Notes: generated by a model not told the origin, from the sequence alone. Shown: positions 42,048-50,640, numbered from the stretch's first letter. The stretch: DNA of 64,000 nucleotides from Gottschalkiaceae bacterium SANA (GCA_036323355.1 AP028876.1:744001-808000); one strand, 5' to 3'. Translations and numbers: made by a program.

Positions 42048-42860
42048 ATGAAGACTAGACGGTGGGTACAAATTGGTTTTTTTCTTTTTATTGCGGCAAT
42101 TGCGGTGAATCATGGCTTGGCAGAATCTGGGGGCGGCATTGCCTGGTTGTCAAATGCATCGCTCCATGCAATCTGTCCATTTGGTGGGGTTGTCACCTTG
42201 TATACATATATAACGGATGGGGCTATGATCAAAAAGATTCATGAATCATCCTTGGTTCTGATGGGGCTCGTTCTATTTCTTAGTGTTCTGGTTGGACCGG
42301 CATTTTGCGGCTGGGTCTGCCCGCTGGGATCAATTCAGGAATGGGTTGGAAAACTTGGACGGAAGATTTTCGGAAAGTCATACAATCGTCTAATTCCCAA
42401 GAAGGCAGATCGCCTTTTGGGATGGATCCGGTATGGTGTTTTGGCTTGGGTTCTTGTTGTGACGGCTTTGTCGTTTGATTTGGTATTCTCTACAGTAGAC
42501 CCATACTTTGCCTTATTTCAATTTTGGACGGGAGAGGTTGCGATTTCGGCAATCATTATTTTACTAACGGTTCTTGGACTTTCTCTGATTGTGGAACGAC
42601 CATGGTGTCGATACGCATGCCCATATGGTGCTTTTTTGGGAATTAGCAATAAATTTCGTATCTTTACGATTCGAAGAAATGCCAAGACCTGTGTCGATTG
42701 CAAACAATGCGATTCGGTTTGTCCCATGGGGATTGAAGTATCGACATCGGGAAAGGTCCGCGATTTAAGATGTATTAGCTGCATGGAATGCACATCGGAA
42801 GCCGCCTGTCCCATTCCAGAAACTGTTCAATTGTTGGGAGGGATTAAGGATGAAGCTTAA
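42048..42860 (+). CDS. NapH-like membrane polyferredoxin
   Basis: A 270-residue protein with four or five membrane segments. Two CxxxCP motifs lie at membrane edges (FCGWVCPLGSIQEWV and CRYACPYGAFLG). The C terminus holds ferredoxin-type cysteines (CVDCKQCDSVCPMG, about 222-235; CISCMECTSEAACP, about 245-258), so up to two [4Fe-4S] clusters. Related NapH and YccM proteins move electrons from the quinol pool or ferredoxin to external acceptors. It overlaps the next gene by 11 bases. The electron partner is unknown. Confidence 0.85.
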   Translation: MKTRRWVQIGFFLFIAAIAVNHGLAESGGGIAWLSNASLHAICPFGGVVTLYTYITDGAMIKKIHESSLVLMGLVLFLSVLVGPAFCGWVCPLGSIQEWVGKLGRKIFGKSYNRLIPKKADRLLGWIRYGVLAWVLVVTALSFDLVFSTVDPYFALFQFWTGEVAISAIIILLTVLGLSLIVERPWCRYACPYGAFLGISNKFRIFTIRRNAKTCVDCKQCDSVCPMGIEVSTSGKVRDLRCISCMECTSEAACPIPETVQLLGGIKDEA

Positions 42861-43554
42861 TCAGAAAAGCATAGCGATTCTTGTTGTTGTCATCTTGTTC
42901 GGGGGCGTCTTTGTCAGTGACACTTTGGGGCTGTGGAAAACGGAGTCGTCCAAGGTGCCTGTGAAGATTCAGACTGGGGAGTTTGTTGGGGAGGCGGATC
43001 CGGCTGATATTCGGGGTTCTTACACCCTTTCGGATATTGCCAATGCCTTTCCGATTTCTGTGGAAGTGCTAGCCGAGGCTTTCTTTATCGAGGAGAATGC
43101 AGCCGAGTTTCAGTTGAAACGGTTGGAAGAAACGTATGCTTCTGAGGACGATTTTGAATTAGGAACGTCTTCAGTGCGGCTTTTTGTGGCACGCTATACG
43201 GGACTGCCTTATGAACGAACTGGAGAAGAGGCGCTCTTTCCACATACGATCGATTTTCTTGTGAAGGAAGGAAAACTCACTTTGGAAGAAGCGGAGCAAA
43301 TTCCGATCATGGAATCAGAGATTCCGATTGTATATGAGAATGAAAATACGGTTGAAGAAGAACATGTAGAGCCTTTGGTGAAAGGGAATACAACCGTGGC
43401 TGATTTATTTGGTCTTGGTCTTTCGGAAGAGGAGATCGTTTCAGTGATCGGTGACTATGATTCCAAAGGAGACTTGGTGCGGGATGTCTGCAACAGCAAT
43501 GAAGTTGCGTTTTCGAAAGCGAAACTGACGTTACAAGATTTGGTTGAAAAGTAA
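42850..43554 (+). CDS. Membrane-anchored repeat protein paired with the polyferredoxin
   Basis: A 234-residue protein with an N-terminal membrane anchor (about 8-27) and a soluble acidic part. Two similar helical units occur: IRGSYTLSDIANAFPISVEVL (about 53-73) and VKGNTTVADLFGLGLSEEEI (about 176-195), with a less similar segment between. No cysteines, haem or flavin motif are seen that would carry electrons, although one C occurs near the end. I do not recognise a characterised function. It is coupled to the polyferredoxin gene and probably supports its electron path. Confidence 0.6.
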   Translation: MKLNQKSIAILVVVILFGGVFVSDTLGLWKTESSKVPVKIQTGEFVGEADPADIRGSYTLSDIANAFPISVEVLAEAFFIEENAAEFQLKRLEETYASEDDFELGTSSVRLFVARYTGLPYERTGEEALFPHTIDFLVKEGKLTLEEAEQIPIMESEIPIVYENENTVEEEHVEPLVKGNTTVADLFGLGLSEEEIVSVIGDYDSKGDLVRDVCNSNEVAFSKAKLTLQDLVEK

Positions 43555-43565
43555 GGACTAAAAAG

Positions 43566-43613
43566 AAAAGACGCCTGGCTCACCATTATTCTTGGTGGTC
43601 CAAGGCGTCTTTA
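43566..43613. terminator. Bidirectional terminator between the repeat protein and the Crp-family gene
   Basis: AAAAGACGCCT / AGGCGTCTTT outer stem with an inner CACCA/TGGTG stem. It overlaps the last codons of the minus-strand gene. Confidence 0.85.
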
Positions 43614-44356
43614 AATTTATTGATATCGGGGATTTGAAATCGTCCTTTTTCATAACCCAGCAAATTTTTGGATTCCAATTCCTTGACTATGCGATTGACG
43701 CTTCTCAAATGACATCCAAAGAGATCGGCTGTCAGTTTCTTGTCGACATAGAAAGGGTTTCCAAATTGCTGATGTTTTTGCAAAAAGAACTGCATCAGCC
43801 TTTGCTTTAAAGAGTATTGCATGTTCATAGAGGTATAGGCTGACATAATAGCTAGACTTTCGGCTAACTGCCCGATGACGAACATGGCAAATTCTGAGTC
43901 TGTTCGTATCCATTCCAAATAGGATTCCTGACTGACTTTAATAGCTTCTCCAGTTGAAGTGGCAACAACAGAACAAATAATTGGATCATTAGTGATCGCT
44001 TCGATTTCTCCAACGACTTCACCGGCATGATGAATATACCGTACGTGGCGAAGTCCAGTTTTGGTTTCAGAATAGGCTTGAGCCTCGCCGCTTAAGAGGA
44101 TAAAAACCCAATGGTTTATATCATTTTGTTTCATTAAATAATCATCGGGTGAAAAGGATATTTTCTCCAATTTATCTCTAAGTGAGGCTGGGCAAATCTT
44201 GATGATTTCCTCATAACTTAATAGCTTTTTGCCATTTCGTTGCATTTTCATAAGCGGATCCTTTCGCACTTGTTTGCGCAAGGCTTCTTGGAAATAAGCC
44301 AAGTGTGATATTTGAAATGTGCCTTTATGATATTGGATGTATCTATCATTTGTCAA
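43586..44356 (-). CDS. Crp/Fnr-family transcriptional regulator
   Basis: A 256-residue regulator. An N-terminal extension (about 1-55) precedes a cyclic-nucleotide-binding fold (about 60-170; LLSGEAQAYSETKTGLR and GEVVGEIEAI) and a C-terminal Crp-type HTH (about 200-250; LTADLFGCHLRSVNRIVKEL). No FNR cysteine cluster is present at the N terminus, so it is not a typical oxygen sensor. The effector is unknown. It is divergent from dhaKLM, which it might control. Confidence 0.82.
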   Translation of the reverse strand: MTNDRYIQYHKGTFQISHLAYFQEALRKQVRKDPLMKMQRNGKKLLSYEEIIKICPASLRDKLEKISFSPDDYLMKQNDINHWVFILLSGEAQAYSETKTGLRHVRYIHHAGEVVGEIEAITNDPIICSVVATSTGEAIKVSQESYLEWIRTDSEFAMFVIGQLAESLAIMSAYTSMNMQYSLKQRLMQFFLQKHQQFGNPFYVDKKLTADLFGCHLRSVNRIVKELESKNLLGYEKGRFQIPDINKFKDALDHQE

Positions 44357-44535
44357 CTTTCATATTTTTTTTCTGTTGTGCTCAGGGCATTGCTTCAAAA
44401 TAGAAGAACATGTTGCTATTTGGCAAATCCATTTCCATAATTGAGTCGACTTTTTTCTATATTATCAATAATAACCTCCTATTTCCTGAAATGAATGGGT
44501 ATACTGTATCATAAAGGGTTCTTCTTCTCAATTTA

Positions 44536-44549
44536 TGTAAACGATTGCA
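44536..44549. promoter_or_regulatory. CcpA cre site upstream of dhaKLM
   Basis: TGTAAACGATTGCA matches the cre consensus TGWAANCGNTNWCA at 13 of 14 positions, with intact central CG. It is eight bases ahead of the dhaK -35 box, so CcpA would repress or modulate dihydroxyacetone use when preferred sugars are present. The rest of the 322-base gap holds a promoter and no gene. Confidence 0.72.
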
Positions 44550-44556
44550 AAAAAAG

Positions 44557-44585
44557 TTGAAAGATTACTGAATATTTGATAAATT
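44557..44585 (+). promoter_or_regulatory. Promoter of dhaKLM
   Basis: TTGAAA (44557-44562), 17-base spacer, TAAATT (44580-44585). Confidence 0.6.
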
Positions 44586-44678
44586 ATAAGTATCTAGGGA
44601 GATGAGGAGAACGAGATAATTGGTTCGAATTATGTCCTTTTTTAGCGAAAAGGATGTTAAATAAAAGGAGGGAAATAC

Positions 44679-45671
44679 GTGAAAAAGTTAATTAACAAAC
44701 CGGAAAATGTAGAAGTGGAAATGCTGGAAGGCATGGAAATGGCCCATGGCGATCTTTTGCGGAAGCTAGATGGCTTCAATGTTTTGGTTAGAGCGGACAA
44801 GAAGCAAGGCAAGGTTGCTTTGGTTTCTGGTGGCGGTAGTGGCCATGAGCCTGCTCATGGTGGATATGTTGGCACAGGTATGTTGGATGGCGCAGTAGCA
44901 GGGGCAATGTTTACATCACCTACACCGGATCAAGTATTTGAAGCGGTGAAGGCAGTAGATGCTGGCAAAGGCGTCTTGCTAGTCATCAAAAATTATACTG
45001 GCGACGTATTGAACTTTGAAATGGCAGCAGATATGGCCGAAATGGAAGGTATCAAGGTTGATAAGGTTGTTGTGAATGATGATGTTGCTGTTATGGATAG
45101 TCTGTATACGACCGGTCGACGCGGTGTTGCAGGAACGGTATTTGTTCATAAGGTAGCCGGTGCCATGGCAGAACAGGGTGCTGAGTTGGCTGAAGTGAAG
45201 CGAGTTGCCGAGAAGGCAATTGCTAATGTGCGTACCATGGGTGTTGCTTTATCGGCATGTACGGTGCCTGCAGCTGGAAAGCCAGGGTTCTCATTGGAAG
45301 AAGACGAAATGGAAGTTGGCTTGGGAATTCATGGCGAGCCAGGAACACATAAATCAAAAATGATGCCAGCGGACGAAATTGTTGATTTGCTATTGGCTAA
45401 AATTTTTGAAGATATGCCAATGGGCAAGGGTGACAAGGTTGCGGTTATGGTGAATGGCTGTGGTGGAACCCCAGTTAGCGAACTTTATATTTTAAATCGT
45501 CGTGTTGGAGAAGTGATGAAGGAAAAAGGCATCGCTGTGAAAAAGACTTTGGTTGGTGACTATATGACTTCCCTTGAAATGCAAGGTGGTGCGATCAGCA
45601 TCTTGAAACTTGATGATGAATTGGAAGCCTTATTGAATGAACCGGCGAATACAGTTGGATTGAAAATCTAG
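44679..45671 (+). CDS. dhaK: PTS-dependent dihydroxyacetone kinase, DhaK subunit
   Basis: A 330-residue subunit that binds dihydroxyacetone covalently. The binding histidine is His218 in GIHGEPG, at the E. coli position. SGGGSGHEPAHGGYVG (about 50-65) is the N-terminal signature. DhaL transfers phosphate from DhaM to dihydroxyacetone, giving DHAP for glycolysis. The GTG start follows AAGGAGGG. It is first of dhaKLM. Confidence 0.95.
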   Translation: MKKLINKPENVEVEMLEGMEMAHGDLLRKLDGFNVLVRADKKQGKVALVSGGGSGHEPAHGGYVGTGMLDGAVAGAMFTSPTPDQVFEAVKAVDAGKGVLLVIKNYTGDVLNFEMAADMAEMEGIKVDKVVVNDDVAVMDSLYTTGRRGVAGTVFVHKVAGAMAEQGAELAEVKRVAEKAIANVRTMGVALSACTVPAAGKPGFSLEEDEMEVGLGIHGEPGTHKSKMMPADEIVDLLLAKIFEDMPMGKGDKVAVMVNGCGGTPVSELYILNRRVGEVMKEKGIAVKKTLVGDYMTSLEMQGGAISILKLDDELEALLNEPANTVGLKI

Positions 45672-45691
45672 ACAGAAGAACGGAGGGGCTT

Positions 45692-46312
45692 ATGGACGGT
45701 CAAGTATTCAAAAAATTATTAGAGGAAATTGCAGAGAAGATGAAAGAAAATCGTCAATTTCTAACCGATTTGGATCAAGTCATTGGTGACGGCGATCATG
45801 GGATTAACATGGATCGTGGATTCACAAAGGTGTTGGAGAAGATACCGTCTATGCCGGATGATGTATCGATGTGCATGAAGCAGACGGGTATGACCTTGGT
45901 ATCGACTGTAGGGGGCGCAGCAGGACCTTTGTATGGAACAGCCTTTATGAAAGCTGGAGATGCTATCAAAGGCAAAGAAGAAGTTGGCGTTGAAGATGCA
46001 ATTTTGATGATGGACGCCGCGATTCAAGGCGTAATGAAACTGGGAAAGGCAACAACTGGAGAAAAGACCATGTTGGATTCTTTGGTTCCAGCCTATGAGG
46101 CGTTGAAAGAATGCTTAGAGGCCGGAAAGGAAGCGAAGGTTTGTTTTACTGAAGCAGTTCAAGCTGCGGAAGCGGGTGTGGAATACACCAAAACCATTAT
46201 TGCAACCAAGGGCCGAGCCAGTTACTTGGGCGAACGAAGTATTGGTCATCAAGATCCGGGTGCAACCTCTAGTTTGGTGATTTTGACAGTCATTCGCGAT
46301 TTCCTCGTGTAA
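45692..46312 (+). CDS. dhaL: PTS-dependent dihydroxyacetone kinase, DhaL subunit
   Basis: A 206-residue ADP-binding subunit. LTDLDQVIGDGDHGINMDRG (about 24-43) supplies the aspartates that hold two magnesium ions and the bound ADP; GRASYLGERSIGHQDPGA is the C-terminal signature. ADP stays bound and is re-phosphorylated by DhaM. The ATG follows GGAGGGG. Confidence 0.95.
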   Translation: MDGQVFKKLLEEIAEKMKENRQFLTDLDQVIGDGDHGINMDRGFTKVLEKIPSMPDDVSMCMKQTGMTLVSTVGGAAGPLYGTAFMKAGDAIKGKEEVGVEDAILMMDAAIQGVMKLGKATTGEKTMLDSLVPAYEALKECLEAGKEAKVCFTEAVQAAEAGVEYTKTIIATKGRASYLGERSIGHQDPGATSSLVILTVIRDFLV

Positions 46313-46322
46313 AGGAGCTAGT

Positions 46323-46712
46323 ATGGTAGGAATGGTTGTAATTTCCCATAGTGAAAAAATTGCTTCAGGGGTCATAGATTTAGTGAAGCAAATGGCACCA
46401 AATATCCCGATTTTCCCGGCTGGAGGTACCTCGGACGGTAGAATTGGAACGGAAATGGATTTGATTATGGGCGCCATGGAACAAGCCAATCAGGGCGACG
46501 GTGTTATTCTGCTTGTGGACCTAGGAAGTGCAGTAATGAGCGCACAATTGGCCATGGAAATGCTTCCAGATGTTCAACCCGCTGCTATAGCCAATGGTCC
46601 CATTGTTGAGGGAGCAGTCGTAGGTGGGGTGGAAGCTGAAATTGGCGGAAGCTTTGACAAGGTATTGGAAGCCGTTGAAGCTGCGAGTCAAATGGTGAAA
46701 GTAAGAGAGTAA
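46323..46712 (+). CDS. dhaM: PTS-dependent dihydroxyacetone kinase, DhaM subunit
   Basis: A 129-residue EIIA-mannose-type domain. The phosphorylated histidine is His9 (GMVVISHSEKIASG). GDGVILLVDLGSAVMSAQLAME is the domain core. The short form carries no HPr or EI domains, unlike E. coli DhaM, so it relies on the general PTS proteins. It ends the operon. Confidence 0.93.
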   Translation: MVGMVVISHSEKIASGVIDLVKQMAPNIPIFPAGGTSDGRIGTEMDLIMGAMEQANQGDGVILLVDLGSAVMSAQLAMEMLPDVQPAAIANGPIVEGAVVGGVEAEIGGSFDKVLEAVEAASQMVKVRE

Positions 46713-46723
46713 ACAAAGGAAAA

Positions 46724-46770
46724 GCTCCCTTCGGGTAGAAGGGAGCAGCACAGTGCGGGCAAGCACTGTG
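46724..46770. repeat. Two tandem hairpins after dhaM
   Basis: GCTCCCTTC-GGGTA-GAAGGGAGC (46724-46746) and CACAGTGC-GGGCAA-GCACTGTG (46749-46770) are perfect stems without a T run. They may stabilise the dhaKLM 3' end or be an intergenic repeat element. Confidence 0.55.
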
Positions 46771-46828
46771 TGGGAATAATATGGAAAGGCGGGCGGAGGG
46801 CAATCCGACCACCATCCAAACTAATTAA

Positions 46829-46855
46829 GGGAATCCGTTCTTCGGATTCCTTTTC
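46829..46855 (+). terminator. Terminator after dhaKLM
   Basis: GGAATCCG-TTCTT-CGGATTCC followed by TTTTC, right before the convergent antiporter gene. Confidence 0.75.
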
Positions 46856-48030
46856 TATTGTAATACTTTTTCGCCAATTATGCGAATACCAATAGCACCT
46901 AAAGGGGCGGTAACGAGAATGGCCAATACAGCGATGGCCAGAAACGATTCACCGTGGGCAACCCCCATGGTTAAGGGAACAGAGCCGATGGCGGCTTGTA
47001 CCGTTGCTTTGGGCCAATAGGCGACAACACAGAACAGTTTTTCACCCGGCGTGTAGCCTGAGCCTGTAATGGAGAGTAAAACGCCGATGCTTCTTGCGAT
47101 TAAGCCAAGAAGGATCAAAAGAAGGCCGATGCCCAAAGACTGGCTTGCAACAGAAATATTGACCTGGGCACCCACGAGGACAAAAAGTATGATCTCAGCG
47201 AAAACCCAGATCTTATTTAGTTTAACGGAGAGACGTTTGGATACCTTTGGATATTTTTCCAATAGAATGAATCCGACGGTCATAACGCCTAAGAGTGCTG
47301 CGATCTCAATTTTGTCAGCCAGGAAATCTTCAAATCCTGTCATGAATACCGCTGCACCAAGAAGCAACAAGGTCTTTTTTGTATCTCTCATATGTATTTT
47401 TTGAAAGAGATAAGTGAAAAAAGTCCCTACCAGATACCCCAGGAGAATACCAAAAAATATGGAAATGGGTATGCGGATCAGTTGATTTCCAATGGAAATA
47501 TTCTGGCTGAAGTACATGGAAATCATGGATGAGAAAAAAGTGATGGCAAAAACATCATCCACTGAGGCACCGGCTAAGATCATAGTTGGAAGGCCCTTGT
47601 CGGAACCCTTGCCACTATCGATTAGTTGCAGCATGGATGGTACGATGACGGCCGGAGAAACGGCTGCCAGGGTGAAGCCTAAAATGCCGGCTTCGGCAAA
47701 AGAGATACCGAAGAAGAGGTGAGCGAAGTACATGATCGTAAAGCCCTCTAAGAGGCAGGGGATGAAAGACATGCGAATCGCATTTAACCCAACCTTTTGC
47801 AGGGTTTCCTTTTTCAATCCAAGTCCCGCTCGAAGCAGGATGACAATCAAGGCGATTTTCCTAAGGTCCGCCGATACGGCCATGATTTCCGGCTCCATTA
47901 GATTCAAGCCATAGGGACCGATCGCGACCCCTACAAGAAGCATGCCCAAGAGTCCTGGTAATTTGATTTTTTCAAATAAGAAGTTGGCAAGCATGCCAAG
48001 TGTAATAATAAGTGCTAAAGATATTGCCAT
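46855..48030 (-). CDS. CPA-family cation:proton antiporter under fluoride riboswitch control
   Basis: A 391-residue membrane protein with about 12 segments of the monovalent cation:proton antiporter (Kef/NhaP-like, Na_H_Exchanger) family. LPGLLGMLLVGVAIGPYGL and GASVDDVFAITFFS are family motifs. No C-terminal RCK domain is present. I start it at ATG 48030 behind GGAGGAG. The longer frame to 48090 overlaps the riboswitch and is rejected. The fluoride riboswitch implies a role in fluoride resistance, perhaps by expelling F- or balancing ions and protons during fluoride stress. Specificity cannot be told from sequence. Confidence 0.88.
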   Translation of the reverse strand: MAISLALIITLGMLANFLFEKIKLPGLLGMLLVGVAIGPYGLNLMEPEIMAVSADLRKIALIVILLRAGLGLKKETLQKVGLNAIRMSFIPCLLEGFTIMYFAHLFFGISFAEAGILGFTLAAVSPAVIVPSMLQLIDSGKGSDKGLPTMILAGASVDDVFAITFFSSMISMYFSQNISIGNQLIRIPISIFFGILLGYLVGTFFTYLFQKIHMRDTKKTLLLLGAAVFMTGFEDFLADKIEIAALLGVMTVGFILLEKYPKVSKRLSVKLNKIWVFAEIILFVLVGAQVNISVASQSLGIGLLLILLGLIARSIGVLLSITGSGYTPGEKLFCVVAYWPKATVQAAIGSVPLTMGVAHGESFLAIAVLAILVTAPLGAIGIRIIGEKVLQ

Positions 48031-48049
48031 ATGTTGTTCTCCTCCAAAT

Positions 48050-48130
48050 AAAAAAGACTTCTGCAGAATTTCTGCAGAAGCCATTAGCATTGTCGCGGTT
48101 TGAGTAAACTCAGGAGAGCTTCATCTCCTA
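48050..48130 (-). promoter_or_regulatory. Fluoride riboswitch (crcB motif) with overlapping terminator
   Basis: Minus-strand leader. AGGAG-AUGAAGCU-CUCCU (48129-48112) is the first stem-loop, then AAACCGC, then GCUAAUGGCUUCUGCAG (48088-48072). GAAGC of the loop can pair with GCUUC, giving the pseudoknot of this class. A perfect terminator, CUUCUGCAG-AAAUU-CUGCAGAAG plus U6 (48080-48050), uses the same 3' bases, so fluoride binding should prevent termination. The GGNGAUG...GCUNAUGRC pattern is the known consensus. An extra small GAGU/ACUC hairpin between them is an insertion. Confidence 0.87.
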
Positions 48131-48148
48131 TTTCTGTTATTGTTTTGT

Positions 48149-48177
48149 ATCGTAACACGGCTGGTTTCCGATGTCAA
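48149..48177 (-). promoter_or_regulatory. Promoter of the riboswitch-antiporter transcript
   Basis: On the minus strand TTGACA (48177-48172), 17-base spacer, TACGAT (48154-48149). The leader would be about 110 bases, enough for the riboswitch. Confidence 0.75.
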
Positions 48178-48180
48178 TAC

Positions 48181-49521
48181 TTATGAATAAAGATTTTGAT
48201 TCTCGGTAAACAAGTTGTAAATCAATCGAGCCGTGTCTTCTCTGGTCATATAGACGAATAGATCGACAGGTAGATTGACTGGCAAAGTAGAGGGATCAAC
48301 ACGTGTTTCATCAAGACCTCTGAATGCAGCACCGCTCTCTGTTAGCTTGATAATCGTTCCTAAGAACTCTTCTTGGGTTACCAAGTGTTCGCCATTGAAG
48401 CTGCCTTCATCAAGGGTCATTAGACCGGCATTGACGACTTGGGAAACTGAATCTTGCGCCCAATCGGATACGGCAACCATGTTAATGTCATGAGATTCTT
48501 CTGACTCGATTGCAAATGCACGGGTAAGGATAACAGCTAATTCTTCCTGGTGCAAGAATTCAAGGGGTTGAAAGAGATCTTCGTAGCCTTGCATGATGCC
48601 CTCAGTACCCAGGACTCGCAATTGGTTTTGCAAAACGGGATCAGTCACATCGGAATAAACACCCATTTGATAATCACCAGTTTTTTCAACCCAGTTACGA
48701 AGTACCCAACCCTCGAAGGGATCGTTGAGCCCGCGAACGGGTTCCCAATAGTATCCGTTCATCAGAACCGGAGCACCAATGACGACCATTTCTGTGCTGG
48801 GTGAAAGTTTCGCAATTTTTTTGCCGCTTGGTCCATCATAAAGATCAATCTTTGTCCATGAATAGGAAACCAAACGATCACCATATTCATAGAGCAAAAT
48901 ATCGCCAGTATGACTTGGTGTTGGTGTTTCATACTGACCATTTTTGGACGGAAGTCCAGAGGACGGCAGTTGACCTCGATCGATAACGGTTACGGGTTGA
49001 TTATACTCGCGGTCCGCCATTAAAAATACTTGTTCCTGATATGCTAAATTTTTATACCCTGTGTTAGGGTTGTTGACCTTTGACCAACCATTATAAGCCC
49101 AAAGGACAAAATACCAATTCTCTAATACATTTGGATCCATGTCACCAATAGATGGAAGTGTGTTTTTTACATAATCCCATTTATATAGTAGGATATTGGC
49201 TCCAACTTCGATATTGTAATCGATGTCATATTTCAACATATCACGATCGAAACTGGATCGATCGTTGATCTGCATAACCCCGATATCATTGGTTGATGAT
49301 ATAAAGGGTCTTCCGTTTGATGTGAATTGTGTAAAGCTGGATTCGACACGGGCGATGGATTTCATAATGACACTTGGAATTCCTCGACGCAGTGCGACTT
49401 CTTCGATTTTTTGTTCAATGGTTTCTCGATCCGGATTTGTATGTGTTGAAGCAAATGCCGGGGAGAAGATAGCAGTGATCAAGATGGTAACAAGTAAGAT
49501 GAAGAGTAATCTTTTTCTCAT
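48181..49521 (-). CDS. Secreted lysozyme-like transglycosylase with SH3-like and SLH regions
   Basis: A 446-residue exported cell-wall protein. Signal peptide (about 1-25), lysozyme-like SLT domain (about 30-165; SIARVESSFTQF with catalytic Glu, and DIGVMQIND), an SH3-like linker (about 205-285; LYDGPSGKKIAKLSPSTEMVV) and two SLH-like repeats (about 290-440; GVYSDVTDPVLQNQLRVLGT). SLT cleaves peptidoglycan glycan strands, while SLH repeats bind wall polymers. The ATG follows GAGGGGG. It ends just before the antiporter promoter. Confidence 0.83.
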   Translation of the reverse strand: MRKRLLFILLVTILITAIFSPAFASTHTNPDRETIEQKIEEVALRRGIPSVIMKSIARVESSFTQFTSNGRPFISSTNDIGVMQINDRSSFDRDMLKYDIDYNIEVGANILLYKWDYVKNTLPSIGDMDPNVLENWYFVLWAYNGWSKVNNPNTGYKNLAYQEQVFLMADREYNQPVTVIDRGQLPSSGLPSKNGQYETPTPSHTGDILLYEYGDRLVSYSWTKIDLYDGPSGKKIAKLSPSTEMVVIGAPVLMNGYYWEPVRGLNDPFEGWVLRNWVEKTGDYQMGVYSDVTDPVLQNQLRVLGTEGIMQGYEDLFQPLEFLHQEELAVILTRAFAIESEESHDINMVAVSDWAQDSVSQVVNAGLMTLDEGSFNGEHLVTQEEFLGTIIKLTESGAAFRGLDETRVDPSTLPVNLPVDLFVYMTREDTARLIYNLFTENQNLYS

Positions 49522-49715
49522 CTTTTGTTCCCCCTCTCAAATTTTAGTACTTGCATATACTATGAGACTCCTACCCAAAAGTCAAGAAAGGGAATATTAC
49601 AAGCAGATGAAATAACGGCTATTATTACAGGCGTGTTACAGGAAAAGGATTTTTTCATCCAAATATTTGATTATTGTGAAAAATCTGATAGGCATTATCG
49701 CATTTTTTTTACCCT

Positions 49716-49744
49716 TTGCATAAAAAAAATCAAACGATTATGAT
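49716..49744 (+). promoter_or_regulatory. Promoter of the first Cof-type gene
   Basis: TTGCAT (49716-49721), 17-base spacer, TATGAT (49739-49744). Confidence 0.72.
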
Positions 49745-49763
49745 AAGAATAGGAGGGAGTTCG

Positions 49764-50579
49764 ATGATTAAATTGCTAGCGTTGGATCTGGATGGAACGC
49801 TTTTGGATGGGAATCGAAAGATCCCTGAGCAGACAAAAGCGCGATTGATTGACTTAAGAAAGCAGGGCATTTCAATTATATTGGCTACGGGTCGAACCTT
49901 TGAATCCGCCAAGCGTTATTATTACGAATTGGGATTAGATACGCCATTTATTGGATGCAATGGTGGTGTGATTTATCAGCCGGATCAAGATCGGATAATA
50001 AAGGGTGCTGCGTTTTCGAAAGAGGACTTTATTGACGTGATAGAAAAGCTCAGTGCACTGGGGGTGTTTTATCAATATTATGGTCTTCATTGTATCTATG
50101 CGAAGCGGTTGGCTTTTGGGGTGAAACGATGGAAGTGCGAAAATATAGATTTGCCTAAGGAATGGCAAATGCAGATTCGACTTGTAGAGGATCCGCTTTT
50201 GTGGGCGAGGGAAGAATATCACCCTGTTTATAAGATTTTAGCGCGATCGAGCAGTCAAGAGAAGCTGGATGAAGTTGCTGATGTAATTGAACAGATGGAG
50301 GGGATTGATACGGTTTCTTCTTTTGCATTGGGACTGGATATTGGTCCTGCTGATTGTGACAAGGGGAAAGCTTTGGAAGTGGTTGGTAAGGCGTTGGGTA
50401 TGCGGCCGGAAGAAATCCTCGCCATGGGGGACAATGACAATGACCGGGAAATGATTCGTTTTGCAGGTCTAGGCATTGCTATGGGGAATGCGACGAAAGC
50501 AGCAAAAGAAGCAGCGGATTATTGTATGAATGTAAATGATGGTCCTGGCGTTTTACAAGCACTTGATCGATTTTTATAG
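49764..50579 (+). CDS. Cof-type HAD phosphatase
   Basis: A 271-residue HAD phosphatase of subclass IIB. Motif I is LLALDLDGTLLDGN, motif II is ILATGRTFES, the motif III lysine is in CDKGKALEVV and motif IV is MGDNDNDREMIRF. ATG 49764 follows AGGAGGG; an upstream in-frame codon at 49716 lies in the promoter. It is a paralogue of 51683. Such enzymes hydrolyse sugar phosphates or similar. Confidence 0.93.
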   Translation: MIKLLALDLDGTLLDGNRKIPEQTKARLIDLRKQGISIILATGRTFESAKRYYYELGLDTPFIGCNGGVIYQPDQDRIIKGAAFSKEDFIDVIEKLSALGVFYQYYGLHCIYAKRLAFGVKRWKCENIDLPKEWQMQIRLVEDPLLWAREEYHPVYKILARSSSQEKLDEVADVIEQMEGIDTVSSFALGLDIGPADCDKGKALEVVGKALGMRPEEILAMGDNDNDREMIRFAGLGIAMGNATKAAKEAADYCMNVNDGPGVLQALDRFL

Positions 50580-50640
50580 AAAAGTAAGTCGGAATTAGAA
50601 TTTTATAATAGATGCAAGTGCTAGTGAGAAGAAAGGAGAA

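Noticed and set aside
48031-48090. Upstream extension of the antiporter gene
   Set aside because: The added 20 codons lie in the riboswitch terminator; ATG 48030 follows GGAGGAG.
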